Below are positions 5,762 through 5,856 of a stretch of DNA of 5,856 bases, piece by piece (position 1 is the stretch's first letter; each line of letters begins with the position of its first letter). The notes under the pieces are model-generated. The model had not been told where the DNA came from. It was given only the letters and a program-made list of their open reading frames with translations, and ran no database searches. The stretch covers positions 1 through 5,856 of the forward strand of contig JAUVYD010000110.1 of assembly GCA_030603265.1 (NCBI GenBank). The letters are read 5' to 3'. A program made the translations under genes and the position numbers. This DNA is from Dehalococcoidia bacterium. GTDB taxonomy: Bacteria; Chloroflexota; Dehalococcoidia; GIF9; AB-539-J10.

Positions 5762-5856
5762 CCGCCACGCTGAGGCGGTTTCTTGGACGGTGATGGGCCG
5801 TTGTCCGGCGTCGAAGACGCCCAGTATCAACCGGAGAGCACGGATGAGAGCAACAG
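5762..5856 (-). pseudogene. Possible N-terminal fragment of an IclR-like regulator
   Basis: One minus-strand frame enters from the window edge and reads about 31 residues (5854-5762), including RALRLILGVFDAGQRPITV followed by QETA. This resembles the first helix and following turn of IclR-type winged helix-turn-helix regulators (RAL-iL--F, then a T/S-hE-A segment). After position 5762 neither this frame nor the other two continue with the recognition helix, so if it is a regulator it is broken. The resemblance is short and from memory, and the true start lies outside the window. It contains a perfect 6-base hairpin GGCGTC-GAA-GACGCC (plus strand, 5807-5821). The stretch 5628-5761 between it and the nitrilase remnant holds no gene I can support. 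Confidence 0.22.

Noticed and set aside
1..5856. CRISPR array, insertion sequence, tRNA or rRNA
   Set aside because: No regularly spaced repeats, transposase motifs, terminal inverted repeats, cloverleaf or rRNA-like stretches were seen on either strand.

Overview
The window is bacterial, GC-rich chromosomal DNA dominated by housekeeping genes, with one decayed stretch at its right edge. Four intact genes lie head to tail on the minus strand, in the order of transcription speD, speE, pcrA (uvrD-type helicase) and mutL. The mix of a short class 1B prokaryotic AdoMet decarboxylase, a Thermus-like aminopropyltransferase with GGGEG instead of GGGDG, and an endonuclease-type MutL points away from Enterobacteria. 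It would fit Chloroflexota (possibly Dehalococcoidia-like) or a neighbouring deep-branching phylum. That placement rests on remembered family resemblance and is weak.

Layout from left to right: (1) positions 1-129 hold the C-terminal end of an unrecognised plus-strand gene that converges on mutL; the two stop codons interlock in one CTAG. (2) mutL, 126-1817 minus. (3) A 44-base gap with a perfect TTGACA and a 6-4-6 inverted repeat just before mutL. (4) pcrA, minus, ending at 1862. Its family-typical start is 4033, because a near-consensus promoter overlaps the upstream ATG at 4048. (5) speE, 4095-5018 minus, overlapping speD by ATGA. (6) speD, minus, best started at a TTG at 5392. (7) The remaining 464 bases (5393-5856) contain a strong speD promoter, a leader hairpin, the first ~32 codons of a nitrilase-family gene that then loses all similarity, and at the extreme edge a short stretch that may be the N-terminal part of an IclR-like regulator.

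Functionally there are two pairs. SpeD makes decarboxylated AdoMet, and SpeE transfers its aminopropyl group to a di- or polyamine acceptor; they look translationally coupled. PcrA and MutL form a DNA repair pair (helicase plus mismatch-repair nicking endonuclease), each with its own candidate promoter, although all four could also be co-transcribed since no terminator is visible between them.

No mobile element, CRISPR array, tRNA or rRNA was seen. I found no convincing new system. The points most worth a second look are the nitrilase remnant that hosts the speD promoter and whose open frame ends one base before the proposed speD start, the acceptor specificity of SpeE, and the promoter-based start revision of pcrA.
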